Source: Serratia sarumanii (GTDB lineage: Bacteria; Pseudomonadota; Gammaproteobacteria; Enterobacterales; Enterobacteriaceae). Taken from it: a stretch of DNA of 64,000 nt. The position numbers and the translations under genes were made by a program. The notes under the pieces were generated by a model. That model ran no database searches. It saw only the letters and a program-made list of their open reading frames with translations, and was not told where the DNA came from. Positions 54,955 to 63,835 of this stretch are shown piece by piece. Within the stretch, counting starts at the first letter, position 1, and each line of letters opens with the position of its first letter. The stretch is from the NCBI RefSeq assembly GCF_029962605.1, contig NZ_CP124750.1:1302001-1366000 (forward strand), given 5' to 3'.

Positions 54955-55734
54955 TCACTTCACCGTCACATCGATATCGCCGAAATACTTCTTCGACAGC
55001 GCCGTCACCGTGCCTTGCTGTTTCACTTTGGCGATGGCGGCATCCAGTTTTTTCTTCAGCGCCTCATCCCCTTTACGCAGGCCGAAGGCGATACCTTCAC
55101 CGAGGATTTTGTCGTCGCGCACCGCCTCGCCGACGAAGGCGAAGCCTTTGCCGTCCGGCTGCGACAGGAAGCCGCTTTGCCCCGACGGCGCCATCACCAG
55201 CGTGGCGTCGAGCCGACCGGCCGCCAGATCGAGGTAAACCTGATTTTGATCCTGATAAGACACCACGTCCACGCCCGCCGGCGCCCAATGGGTTTTGGCG
55301 TAAATCTCCTGAATCGATCCTTGCAGCACGCCCACGTGTTTGCCCGCCAGCGATTTGGCGTCCGGCAGCAGGCCGCTGCCGGCCTTGGCGATCAGGCGGT
55401 TCGGCACCTGATAGATGGCGTCGGTGAAGGCGATCGCCTGACGCCGCTGTTCGGTCACGTTCATCGCCGAGTTGATGGCGTCGAACTTGCGCGCCTGCAG
55501 CGCCGGGATCAGGCTGTCGAACGAGGTTTCCACCCAGCTGCATTGCAACTGCGCGGCGGCGCACACCGCGTCGCCCAGTTCGATGTCGAACCCTTCCAGT
55601 TTGCCGCTGGCGGATTTGGATTCGAACGGCGGATACAGCGCTTCCAGGCCGAAGCGCAGGCTGTTTTCCGCCGCCAGCGAAGCGCCGGCGGCCAGCAGGC
55701 ATCCGGCGGCGAACAGCGTTTTCAATGCTTTCAT
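54955..55734 (-). CDS. HisJ/ArgT-type amino acid binding protein
   Basis: 259 aa. Signal peptide MKALKTLFAAGCLLAAGASLA, then the type 2 periplasmic binding fold of the Lys/Arg/Orn/His group: LRFGLEALYPPFESKSASGKLEGFDIELGDAVCAA, FDSLIPALQARKFDAINSAM. No ABC permease or ATPase follows, so it must use a transporter encoded elsewhere. It is co-oriented with a methionine-aminotransferase-type gene 34 bp upstream. Start at MKALKTLF. Confidence 0.9.
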   Translation of the reverse strand: MKALKTLFAAGCLLAAGASLAAENSLRFGLEALYPPFESKSASGKLEGFDIELGDAVCAAAQLQCSWVETSFDSLIPALQARKFDAINSAMNVTEQRRQAIAFTDAIYQVPNRLIAKAGSGLLPDAKSLAGKHVGVLQGSIQEIYAKTHWAPAGVDVVSYQDQNQVYLDLAAGRLDATLVMAPSGQSGFLSQPDGKGFAFVGEAVRDDKILGEGIAFGLRKGDEALKKKLDAAIAKVKQQGTVTALSKKYFGDIDVTVK

Positions 55735-55768
55735 AGGCAGTGCCCCTTTCCCATGGTTGGACAAAAAA

Positions 55769-56923
55769 TCACACCTGGCTCAGGCGGCGCGCGCCTTCCA
55801 GCAGGGTCTCGTTATCTTTGGAAAAACTCAGCCGGATAATGCCGGTATCGGTGCTGTCGCTGTAGAACGCCGACAGCGGGATCGTCGCCACCTTCGCTTC
55901 GCGGATCAAGCGCACGGCGAAATCATTGTCGCTTTCGTGACTGAAGCCGCTAAAGCGTGCCAGCATGAAGAAGCTGCCGCGGCTGGGCAGCAGCTCAAAG
56001 CGCGAATCCTGCAGGGCGCTGGCCAGCAGATCGCGCTTTTGTTGATAAAACGCTGCCAGCCCCAGGTAGCTCTGCGGGTTGGCGAGCGCGGCGGCGAAGG
56101 CGTGCTGCATCGGCGTATCGGCGGAGAACACCATGAACTGGTGCACCTTGCGGATCTCGTCCATCAGCGCCGCCGGCGCCAGGCAGTAGCCGACGCGCCA
56201 GCCGGTGACGTGGTAGGTTTTACCGAACGACGACACGATCACGCTGCGTTCCGCCAGCTGCGGGTAGCGCGCCATGCTGTGGTGAATATCGCCGTCGAAC
56301 ACCACGTGCTCGTAGACCTCGTCGGACAGGATCACGATGTCGGTGTCGCGGGTCAGGGCGGTCAGACGTTCGATGTCGTGCGCGTCAAACACCGCGCCGG
56401 TCGGGTTGTGCGGCGTGTTGACGATGATCATGCGCGTTTTGCCGTTGATGGCGGCGGCCACTTCGTCCCAGTCGACGCGAAAATCCTGCAGCGACAGTTT
56501 GATCGCTACCGGCGTGGCGCCCTGCAGGCGCACGATCGGCGCATAGCTGTCGAACGCCGGTTCGAAATAGATCACCTCGTCGCCGGGATGCACCAGCGCG
56601 CTGATCGCCGAGTACAGCCCTTCACTGGCGCTGGCGATCACCGTGATTTCTTCGTCGGCGTCATAGCGTGCGCCATACAATCGTTCAGCTTTTTCCGCCA
56701 GAGCAGCACGTAACGCCGCCACGCCGCTCATCGGCGCGTATTGGTTATGACCTGAGCGCATGGCTTGCGCCGTTGCCTCGATCAGCTGCGGGTCACCGGC
56801 GAAGTTGGGCGCGCCCTGCGACAGATTGAGGGCCTGATGTTCGGCGCTGAGTTGGCCAATGACGGTGAAAATGGTGGTGCCGACGTCCGGCAGCTTCGAG
56901 CGGGATGAACAGGCGCTCTGCAT
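55769..56923 (-). CDS. Methionine-type PLP aminotransferase YbdL-like
   Basis: 384 aa (E. coli YbdL 386). Fold-type I aminotransferase: GTTIFTVIGQLSAEHQALNLSQGAPNF, NTPHNPTGAVF, SDEVYEHVVF and the Schiff-base Lys235 in SSFGKTYHVTGWRVGY. The E. coli enzyme transaminates methionine, histidine and phenylalanine. Here it is followed in the same transcript by an amino-acid binding protein and is divergent from a LysR gene. That suggests uptake and use of an amino acid; which one is unknown. Confidence 0.9.
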   Translation of the reverse strand: MQSACSSRSKLPDVGTTIFTVIGQLSAEHQALNLSQGAPNFAGDPQLIEATAQAMRSGHNQYAPMSGVAALRAALAEKAERLYGARYDADEEITVIASASEGLYSAISALVHPGDEVIYFEPAFDSYAPIVRLQGATPVAIKLSLQDFRVDWDEVAAAINGKTRMIIVNTPHNPTGAVFDAHDIERLTALTRDTDIVILSDEVYEHVVFDGDIHHSMARYPQLAERSVIVSSFGKTYHVTGWRVGYCLAPAALMDEIRKVHQFMVFSADTPMQHAFAAALANPQSYLGLAAFYQQKRDLLASALQDSRFELLPSRGSFFMLARFSGFSHESDNDFAVRLIREAKVATIPLSAFYSDSTDTGIIRLSFSKDNETLLEGARRLSQV

Positions 56924-57041
56924 GATGGGCTCCAGTCAAACAGGGAAGTGTTGAGCGATTAAGCATCAGCCGGCGTAGGCGGACAAGGGAAAGTTTGTCA
57001 TACTTGCCATGCACTACGATCATACCTAATCGAGGCCCGCT

Positions 57042-57962
57042 ATGCCGATATCCCTGCCGTCGCTCGACGTGTTGAAAACCTTCGTGGTGGTGGCGCAACG
57101 CCTCAACTTTACCCATGCCGCCCGGCAGCTGCACCTGACGCAGGGGGCGGTCAGCCGGCAAATCCTCGGGCTGGAACAGCGCCTGGGCTATCCGCTGTTC
57201 AGCCGCCAGGCGCGCGGTTTGGCGCTGACGCCGCAGGGCGCGCAGCTGCTGGTGCCGGTGCAGCAGGCGCTGGGGCAGTTGGACGAGGCGCTGACGCGGG
57301 CCGTCGCCCCGCCGGGGGCGCTGCGCATCAAATGCCCGACCTGCGCCATGCGCTGGGTGCTGCCGCGCATCATTCGCCTGCAGAATGAACGGCCGGACAT
57401 GCATATTGAGCTGACCGCTTCGGTGTCGCACGGTCTGGATTTCAGCACCGAGCAATTTGACGCTGCGGTGGTATTCGGCCGGCCGCCGGGCAAAAAGCTG
57501 AGCGCGCACCTGCTGTTCGATGAAATCCTCACGCCGGTCTGCACGCCGACGTTTCTGCCGCCAACGCCCCGGCTGGCGGACTTGACGGACAAAACCCTGC
57601 TGCACCCGACGCGCGATCGGCGCGACTGGCTGCGCTGGCTGAAGGCGGCGGGGGCCGATGCGCTGCCGTCCGGCAAGGCTCAGCATTTCGATACCCTCGA
57701 TCTGGCGATGAGCGCCGCGCTGCAGGGGTTCGGCATCGCCATCGGCGATCTGTGCCTGCTGGAGGAGGATATTCAGGCGCGGCGTATCGTCACGCCGTTC
57801 CCGCTCTGCGTCAGCAGCGGCGCGGCCTATTATTTGGTCTATCCTGAACGCGGGGCGCCATCGCCGGCGCTGGCGCAGTTTATCGATTTCCTGACGGCGG
57901 AGGCCGCCGACAGTCGCGCCCGGCTGCAGAATTACCTGCCGATAACCTGTAATGCTTTGTAA
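57042..57962 (+). CDS. LysR-family transcriptional regulator
   Basis: 306 aa. N-terminal winged helix (VLKTFVVVAQRLNFTHAARQL, VSRQILGLEQRLGYPLFSRQ) and a LysR substrate-binding domain (about 92-300), GcvA/DsdC-like. Divergent with a 118-bp gap from the YbdL-like aminotransferase operon, its likely target. Confidence 0.9.
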   Translation: MPISLPSLDVLKTFVVVAQRLNFTHAARQLHLTQGAVSRQILGLEQRLGYPLFSRQARGLALTPQGAQLLVPVQQALGQLDEALTRAVAPPGALRIKCPTCAMRWVLPRIIRLQNERPDMHIELTASVSHGLDFSTEQFDAAVVFGRPPGKKLSAHLLFDEILTPVCTPTFLPPTPRLADLTDKTLLHPTRDRRDWLRWLKAAGADALPSGKAQHFDTLDLAMSAALQGFGIAIGDLCLLEEDIQARRIVTPFPLCVSSGAAYYLVYPERGAPSPALAQFIDFLTAEAADSRARLQNYLPITCNAL

Positions 57963-58074
57963 ACATTAACGATGCGAATTCCCTTGGCGATGAAACAGAG
58001 TGTGGCAAACTGTTTCTTCACTCCGATTAAACTCCGCGGCGTTGGCGGCGGAAACACGCCTGAGATAAAACAAG

Positions 58075-60372
58075 ATGAAATGGCTTTGTGTGGTGAGTAT
58101 GTTGTCCGGTCTGGCCCTCTGCCCGGCTTTTGCGCAGGAAACGCCGATAACGCAGGGCATGCACGCCCAGCAGCGCGACGCCTTCGTGTCCAATTTGATG
58201 AAGCAGATGACGCTGGAAGAGAAGATCGGCCAGCTGCGGCTGATCAGCGTCGGGCCGGATAACCCGAAAGAAGCGATCCGCGAGGGCATCCGCAAAGGGC
58301 AGATCGGCGCCATCTTCAATACCGTTACCCGGCCGGACATTCGGGTGATGCAGGATCAGGCGATGCAGCTCAGCCGCCTCAAAATCCCGTTGTTCTTCGC
58401 CTATGACGTGGTGCACGGTCAGCGTACCGTGTTCCCGATTAGCCTGGGGCTGGCGGCCAGCTTCGATCTGGAAGCCATCGCGCTCAGCGCCCGGGTGGCG
58501 GCGCAGGAGGCCAGCGATGACGGCCTGAACATGACCTTCGCGCCGATGGTCGATATCACCCGCGATCCGCGCTGGGGCCGGGTCTCCGAAGGCTTCGGCG
58601 AAGACACCTGGCTGGTATCGAAAATCGCCAAGGTGATGGTCGACGGTTTCCAGAACGGCGATCCGGCCAAACCCGGTTCGGTGATGGCCAGCGTCAAGCA
58701 CTTTGCGCTGTACGGCGCCGTCGAAGGCGGCCGCGATTACAACACCGTCGACATGAGCCCGCTGCGCATGCATCAGGACTATCTGCCGCCTTACAAAGCG
58801 GCGGTGGATGCCGGCAGCGGCGGGGTGATGGTGTCGCTCAACGCGATCAACGGCGTGCCGGCCACCGCCAACCCGTGGCTGCTGAAAGATCTGCTGCGCG
58901 ACCAGTGGGGCTTTAAAGGCATCACCATCAGCGACCACGGCGCAATTAAAGAACTGATTAAACACGGTGTGGCCGCCGACGCGCGCGACGCGGTGCGGCT
59001 GGCAATCACCTCCGGCGTCGACATGAGCATGAGCGACGAGTTCTACGACAAATACCTGCCGGGCCTGGTGAAAGACGGGCTGGTGGCTGAAAGCGATATC
59101 GACCGCGCCTGCCGCGACGTGCTGAACACCAAGTACGACATGGGGCTGTTCACCAATCCATACGTGCATCTGGGCCCGGCGGGTGCCGATCCGCAGGACA
59201 CCAACGCCGAAAGCCGTCTGCACCGCGCCGAGGCGCGGGTGGTGGCACGCAAAACGATGGTGCTGCTGAAGAACGATAAGCAGACGCTGCCGCTGAGCAA
59301 GCAGGCGACCATCGCGCTGGTCGGGCCGATGGCCGACAGCCAGCGCGACGTGATGGGCAGCTGGTCCGCCGCCGGAGTGGTCAAGCAGTCGGTGACCCTG
59401 CGCGAAGGGTTGGAGCGGGCGGTGGGCGACAAGGCGCGCATTCTTTACGCCAAGGGCGCCAACGTCACGCAGGATAAAGGCATTATCGACTACCTGAACG
59501 AGTACGAGCCGGCGGTGGCGTTCGACACCCGTTCGCCGCAGCAGATGATCGACGAAGCGGTGCAGGCGGCGAACAAGGCCGACGTGGTGGTGGCGGTGGT
59601 GGGCGAATCGCAGGGCATGGCGCATGAGGCCTCCAGCCGCGCCGACATCACGATCCCGCAGAGCCAGCGCGATCTGATCGCCGCGCTGAAAGCCACCGGC
59701 AAGCCGCTGGTGCTGGTGCTGATGAACGGCCGACCGCTGGCGCTGAGCTGGGAGAGCGAGCAGGCGGACGCGATGCTGGAAACCTGGTACAGCGGCACCG
59801 AGGGCGGCAACGCAGTGGCGGACGTGCTGTTCGGCGACTATAACCCGTCGGGCAAGCTGCCGATGACCTTCCCGCGCTCGGTCGGCCAGATCCCGATGTA
59901 CTACAACCACCTGAACACCGGCCGCCCGTTCGGCAAGGAGAATCCGGGCAAGTACACCTCGCGCTACTTCGATTCGCCGAACGGCCCGCTGTATCCGTTC
60001 GGTTACGGCCTGAGCTACACCACTTTCAGCCTGTCGGATCTGAAACTGTCCAGCCCGACGATGGCGCGCAACGGCAAGCTAACCGCCAGCGTCACGCTGA
60101 AAAATACCGGCAAGTACGACGGCGCCACGGTGGTGCAGCTGTACCTGCAGGACGTGACCGCCTCGGTCAGCCGGCCGGTAAAAGAGCTGCGCAACTTCAA
60201 GAAAGTGACGCTGAAGGCCGGCCAATCGCAGCAGGTTGAGCTGCCGATTAGCGAAGACGATCTGAAGTTCTACAACGCCAGCCTGAAATGGGGGGCGGAG
60301 CCGGGCAAATTCAACGTGTTCGTCGGCCTGGACTCCGACAACGTGCAGGCGCAAAGCTTTACGCTGAAGTAA
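58075..60372 (+). CDS. bglX: Periplasmic beta-glucosidase BglX (GH3)
   Basis: 765 aa, the same length as E. coli BglX. Signal peptide with cleavage near Ala-Gln-Glu (about residue 22). GH3 N-terminal barrel with catalytic nucleophile Asp287 in TISDHGAIKEL and KHFALYGAVEGGRDY, the second GH3 alpha/beta domain (VVAVVGESQGMAHEASSRADI), and a C-terminal fibronectin type III-like domain (VTLKNTGKYDGATVVQLYLQD). Hydrolyses beta-glucosides in the periplasm. Confidence 0.97.
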   Translation: MKWLCVVSMLSGLALCPAFAQETPITQGMHAQQRDAFVSNLMKQMTLEEKIGQLRLISVGPDNPKEAIREGIRKGQIGAIFNTVTRPDIRVMQDQAMQLSRLKIPLFFAYDVVHGQRTVFPISLGLAASFDLEAIALSARVAAQEASDDGLNMTFAPMVDITRDPRWGRVSEGFGEDTWLVSKIAKVMVDGFQNGDPAKPGSVMASVKHFALYGAVEGGRDYNTVDMSPLRMHQDYLPPYKAAVDAGSGGVMVSLNAINGVPATANPWLLKDLLRDQWGFKGITISDHGAIKELIKHGVAADARDAVRLAITSGVDMSMSDEFYDKYLPGLVKDGLVAESDIDRACRDVLNTKYDMGLFTNPYVHLGPAGADPQDTNAESRLHRAEARVVARKTMVLLKNDKQTLPLSKQATIALVGPMADSQRDVMGSWSAAGVVKQSVTLREGLERAVGDKARILYAKGANVTQDKGIIDYLNEYEPAVAFDTRSPQQMIDEAVQAANKADVVVAVVGESQGMAHEASSRADITIPQSQRDLIAALKATGKPLVLVLMNGRPLALSWESEQADAMLETWYSGTEGGNAVADVLFGDYNPSGKLPMTFPRSVGQIPMYYNHLNTGRPFGKENPGKYTSRYFDSPNGPLYPFGYGLSYTTFSLSDLKLSSPTMARNGKLTASVTLKNTGKYDGATVVQLYLQDVTASVSRPVKELRNFKKVTLKAGQSQQVELPISEDDLKFYNASLKWGAEPGKFNVFVGLDSDNVQAQSFTLK

Positions 60373-60379
60373 CCCTGTC

Positions 60380-60409
60380 CCCCCTCGTTCACCGCGCTGA
60401 GCGAGGGGG
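60380..60409 (+). terminator. Hairpin after bglX
   Basis: 8-bp stem CCCCCTCG/CGAGGGGG with extra pairing in the loop (TTCA/TGAG), 8 bp past the stop, without a T run. It may be an attenuator or stabiliser rather than a terminator because the next gene is co-oriented 76 bp away. Confidence 0.4.
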
Positions 60410-60448
60410 CATCTATTCATTCCCGCTAACGTCATCGGAGCTTGCCTC

Positions 60449-61372
60449 ATGAAACGCTATCTGGACTGCAGCGCCAGCGATCTGGCCGATATCGGCAAAG
60501 CCGACCTGCTCTATGCCATCCGCGCCAGCGAAGGGCGCATTTTGGTCAGCGAAACCATCGCGGTCACTCAGCCGCTGCTCAATAACGTCACCAACGCCGA
60601 ACTGGCGGCCAGCCAGGGTGCCGACCTGCTGCTGCTGAACCTGTTCGACGTCGACCATCCGCACATCGCGGGCCTGCCCGCCGACGTGCCGCCGCAGGAG
60701 GCGCTGCGCACGCTGCAGCGGCTGACCGGACGGGTGATCGGGGTGAACCTGGAGGCCGTCGATCCGGCCTTCGCCACCGAACATAACGATTTCTGGCAGA
60801 TGACGGCAGGGCGCGCCGCCACCGCCGAGAATGCCCGCAAGCTGTATCAGCTCGGCGCGCGCATGCTGGTGCTGACCGGCAACCCGAACAACGGCGTCAG
60901 CAATCAGGCGATCGCCGCCGTGCTGAAAGCGATTCGCGATGAAGTGGGCGACGAGATGGTGCTGGTGACCGGCAAGATGCACGGCGCCGGTATCGTGCGC
61001 GAAAGCGGCAGCCAGCTGATCGGCGAGCAGGACATCGCGCTGTTCGTGGAGAACGGCGCGGACATCGTGCTGTTGCCGGCGCCGGGCACCATTCCCGGCA
61101 TGTCGCAGGAGAAAGTGGCGGCGCTGATCGCCTTTGCCCAGCGGCAAGGCGCGCTGGCGATGACGGCGATCGGCACCTCGCAAGAGGGCGCCGACGTGCA
61201 GACCGTGCGGCAGATTGCGCTGATGAGCAAAATGGCCGGTGCGGATCTGCACCATATCGGCGATACCGGCTATCTGGGGCTGGCGCTGCCGGAAAACATC
61301 TTCGCTTACAGCGTGGCGATTCGCGGCGTGCGCCACACCTACAGCCGCATGGCGCGCTCGGTGAACCGCTAA
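60449..61372 (+). CDS. TIM-barrel-like protein of unknown function (DUF7916-like)
   Basis: 307 aa. I recognise it only as the family often found beside PTS loci and now called DUF7916. Alternating beta/alpha pattern and TIM-barrel-like motifs: IRASEGRILVSETIA, LGARMLVLTGNPNNGVSN, LVTGKMHGAG, VENGADIVLLPAPGTIPGMSQ, HHIGDTGYLGL. No signal peptide. Behind bglX on the same strand with 76 bp between, possibly co-transcribed; sugar-phosphate or phosphonate-type chemistry is plausible but unproven. Confidence 0.75.
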   Translation: MKRYLDCSASDLADIGKADLLYAIRASEGRILVSETIAVTQPLLNNVTNAELAASQGADLLLLNLFDVDHPHIAGLPADVPPQEALRTLQRLTGRVIGVNLEAVDPAFATEHNDFWQMTAGRAATAENARKLYQLGARMLVLTGNPNNGVSNQAIAAVLKAIRDEVGDEMVLVTGKMHGAGIVRESGSQLIGEQDIALFVENGADIVLLPAPGTIPGMSQEKVAALIAFAQRQGALAMTAIGTSQEGADVQTVRQIALMSKMAGADLHHIGDTGYLGLALPENIFAYSVAIRGVRHTYSRMARSVNR

Positions 61373-61883
61373 GCCTGGGGCTTTTGCGCCGTCACGATGC
61401 TGAAATAGCCGAGTGACGGCAGCACCTGAGCAGGCCCGACGTCGCGCAGCTGGTCGCCGATTTCCCTGCCGGAGTATTGGCGGCCCTGCGTCCATCCCAT
61501 CATCATCAGGCCGCATCCCGCGGCGGCCAAAGGCTGCTGATCAAGTTCCAGAAATAACCGAAATAATGCGGTTTTTTTAACAAAAAGGGTTCCGCTTCCG
61601 GCGTAAGATGAAATGTTTCGCCGTCTCTAGCGATCAATTTCAATGCCAATAGCGCCATGATCAACGTTTCCGCCGGGCGTCTTTCCACATTGGCCTGAGC
61701 GCATATATCGGTCAGGTTGCGGGGGGGCAGAGCAATAAACTCAAAGATGCCCAGGCGATGCGCGATAAGCACCGCTGGATAGAGATATAAATTCATCGTG
61801 ATATCGAGAAGGGGTTTTCGTCGCATTGCGGCGGCCGGACGGCATGATTCATGTGAATCCCCTTCCACTAAGGCATGACACAT
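61369..61883 (-). pseudogene. Methyltransferase remnant with catalytic core deleted
   Basis: The first 125 codons (61883-61506) encode an O-methyltransferase-type winged-helix dimerisation domain (LYLYPAVLIAHRLGIFEFIALPP, RRPAETLIMALLALKLIARDGETFHLTPEAEPFLL), then stop. The TGA overlaps an ATG (TGATG) opening 45 codons (61506-61369) in another frame. They read like the family's C-terminus: MGWTQGRQYSGREIGDQL and LPSLGYFSIVTAQKP. The roughly 170-residue SAM-binding middle is missing, so this is a deleted gene. Its end overlaps the end of the convergent gene. Confidence 0.8.
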
Positions 61884-62206
61884 CTTAGCAGGCTATGCCA
61901 CGCCGGTGGTTTTGGCAAAGAGGGGCACGCAATTGACCGCAGGCCAACGCTTCCGTTGTAAATAATTCCTGGGTGAGATTATTTTTACTATGAATTGAGC
62001 GCGGCCAATGCCGAACGTGCAAAAATGACAGCGGGCGGAGATTATTACCCCGGCATGCGTTTTTATTTTATTGAGGCTTAACTTAATCACCGCTATTAAT
62101 GCATTAGGGTTGTGTTAATCTAGGCCGCCATTATACCGTACCGATATTCACACTGTATTTGTGAATAATTAAAAATTAAATAATTCATTATTAAAACGAG
62201 TTAACA
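61884..62206. other. Non-coding AT-rich gap
   Basis: No credible gene. AT-rich compared with its surroundings. A possible promoter for the next gene is TTGTGT-N16-TATACC (62110-62137), followed by a 70-nt AT-rich leader. Confidence 0.5.
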
Positions 62207-62599
62207 ATGAAAAAAAACATTCTGACCGGCATGATTGCCGCGACTCTGGGCCTGTTCAACACCGCTAACGCTGAAGGGATGGATCCTGCCGCATTGAAAA
62301 ACGTCTATGACATCACGCGCAATACCGCCGGGTTGATGTCCTACTGTGTCGATAAAGGTTTCCTGAAAGCCGACAGCATCGACAACGCCAAGAAAATGGT
62401 GGCCTACGTGGCGGCTATTCCCGGCGGCGTCGACACCCGCGACGGCGACAAGCGCGAAGCGATGGGCCGAGAAGGCAATGTGCTGAACGACGACGGCAAA
62501 GTGGTCGCGTTGGAAAAAGAAGCGCCGCAGGGGCTGCAGGCATGGTGCCAGCAGGCTGACGAAGGGATCCGCCAGGGGCTGACGTCTATCGGTCAGTAA
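62207..62599 (+). CDS. Small secreted protein of unknown function
   Basis: 130 aa, not recognised. Clear signal peptide MKKNILTGMIAATLGLFNTANA with cleavage after ANA (residue 22). Mature part about 108 aa, helical, with two Cys (MSYCVDKG and AWCQQADE) likely disulfide-bonded in the periplasm. Codon use is less GC-biased near the start than in the neighbours. Single gene with its own AT-rich promoter region. Confidence 0.8.
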   Translation: MKKNILTGMIAATLGLFNTANAEGMDPAALKNVYDITRNTAGLMSYCVDKGFLKADSIDNAKKMVAYVAAIPGGVDTRDGDKREAMGREGNVLNDDGKVVALEKEAPQGLQAWCQQADEGIRQGLTSIGQ

Positions 62600-62785
62600 G
62601 TCTTCTTCACGCGCCCTTACAGGGCCGATGGGATCCGTCGCCACACCGGCGGATCCGCTTCCAGGATCGCATTCACGCCTCGTTTTACCTCCCGAGTACC
62701 CGCATCCGGTTTGATCCCGCTGATTGTTTCGCCATGCACATCGCTATATTATTTTCTATACAACGATAATCAACCGGTCACTGCC

Positions 62786-63835
62786 ATGTTTAACTTTCTC
62801 CCGCGCCTGCTGTTGGCGCTTGTTTTGTTTTCCACCGCCGCCCAGGCGGATCGCCAGGTCACCGATCAGCTCAATCGCCAGGTCACGCTGCCCGATCGCA
62901 TCACCCGCGCGGTGGTGCTGCAACACCAGACGTTGAACCTGTTGGTGCAGCTTGATGCGATGCCTCAGGTGGTCGGTGTGCTCAGCAGTTGGAAAAAGCA
63001 GCTGGGGCCAAACTACCTGCGGCTGGCGCCGACGTTGGCAACCCTGCCGATGCCGGGCGATCTGACTTCGGTGAATATCGAGAGCCTGCTCGGCCTGCAT
63101 CCGCAGGTGGTGTTCGTGGCCAACTATGCGCCGCCGGAGATGATTGCGCAGATCGAACGGGCGGGCATTCCGGTGGTGGCTATCTCGCTGCGCCGCGAGG
63201 CGGCCGATCAGGCGGGTAAAATGAATCCGCAGCTGAGCGATGAGGATCGGGCCTATACGCTGGGGCTGCAGGACGGCATTCGCCTGATCGGCGAGGTGAT
63301 GTCGCGTCAGCCTCAGGCAGAAGCCCTGATTAAGGACGTCATTCAGCAGCGCGCGTTGGTCGCCGAACGGCTGCGCGATCTGCCGGAAAATCAGCGGGTG
63401 CGGGTGTATATGGCCAACCCCGATCTCACCACCTACGGCGCCGGCAAATATACCGGGTTGATGATGCGGCACGCCGGTGCGCTCAACGTAGCGGCGAAGG
63501 ACATTCAGGGGTTTAAACAGGTTTCTATCGAGGATGTCCTGAAGTGGGATCCGGCGGTGATTTTCGTGCAGGAGCGCTACCCGGAGGTGGTGAAACAGAT
63601 CCTGACGTCACCGCAGTGGCAGCCGATCGACGCGGTGAAGAATAAGCGGGTCTACCTGATGCCGGAGTACGCCAAGGCCTGGGGGTATCCAATGCCGGAA
63701 GCGATGGCGTTGGGTGAGTTGTGGATGGCGAAAAAACTTTACCCGCAGCGTTTTGCCGATATCAATCTGCAGCAGCGGGTCGACGCTTACTATCAACGTT
63801 ATTACCGCGCCACCTGCTGCCAGAGCGGGCAATGA
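62786..63835 (+). CDS. FecB/HmuT-type periplasmic binding protein
   Basis: 349 aa. Signal peptide MFNFLPRLLLALVLFSTAAQA, then a class III helical-backbone binding fold: RQVTLPDRITRAVVLQHQT, TSVNIESLLGLHPQVVFVAN, SIEDVLKWDPAVIFVQERY. Of the metal-chelate/cobalamin/haem group; ligand unknown. Start at MFNFLPRL; the upstream ATG at 62711 lacks a signal peptide. A weak Fur-like half site (GATAATCA) lies 24 bp upstream. The stop overlaps the next start (ATGA). Confidence 0.88.
   Translation: MFNFLPRLLLALVLFSTAAQADRQVTDQLNRQVTLPDRITRAVVLQHQTLNLLVQLDAMPQVVGVLSSWKKQLGPNYLRLAPTLATLPMPGDLTSVNIESLLGLHPQVVFVANYAPPEMIAQIERAGIPVVAISLRREAADQAGKMNPQLSDEDRAYTLGLQDGIRLIGEVMSRQPQAEALIKDVIQQRALVAERLRDLPENQRVRVYMANPDLTTYGAGKYTGLMMRHAGALNVAAKDIQGFKQVSIEDVLKWDPAVIFVQERYPEVVKQILTSPQWQPIDAVKNKRVYLMPEYAKAWGYPMPEAMALGELWMAKKLYPQRFADINLQQRVDAYYQRYYRATCCQSGQ

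Noticed and set aside
58027..59910. Minus-strand open frame of 627 codons opposite bglX
   Set aside because: It is the antisense of a well-conserved GH3 gene in high-GC sequence; the translation is His/Arg/Gln-rich low complexity with no family resemblance.
61506..61883. Calling the 125-codon frame an intact small methyltransferase
   Set aside because: It lacks any SAM-binding motif and is followed directly by the family's C-terminal tail in another frame, so a deletion explains it better.
61893..62090. A 65-codon minus-strand frame in the AT-rich gap
   Set aside because: No ribosome binding site, atypical codon use and no homology; treated as non-coding.
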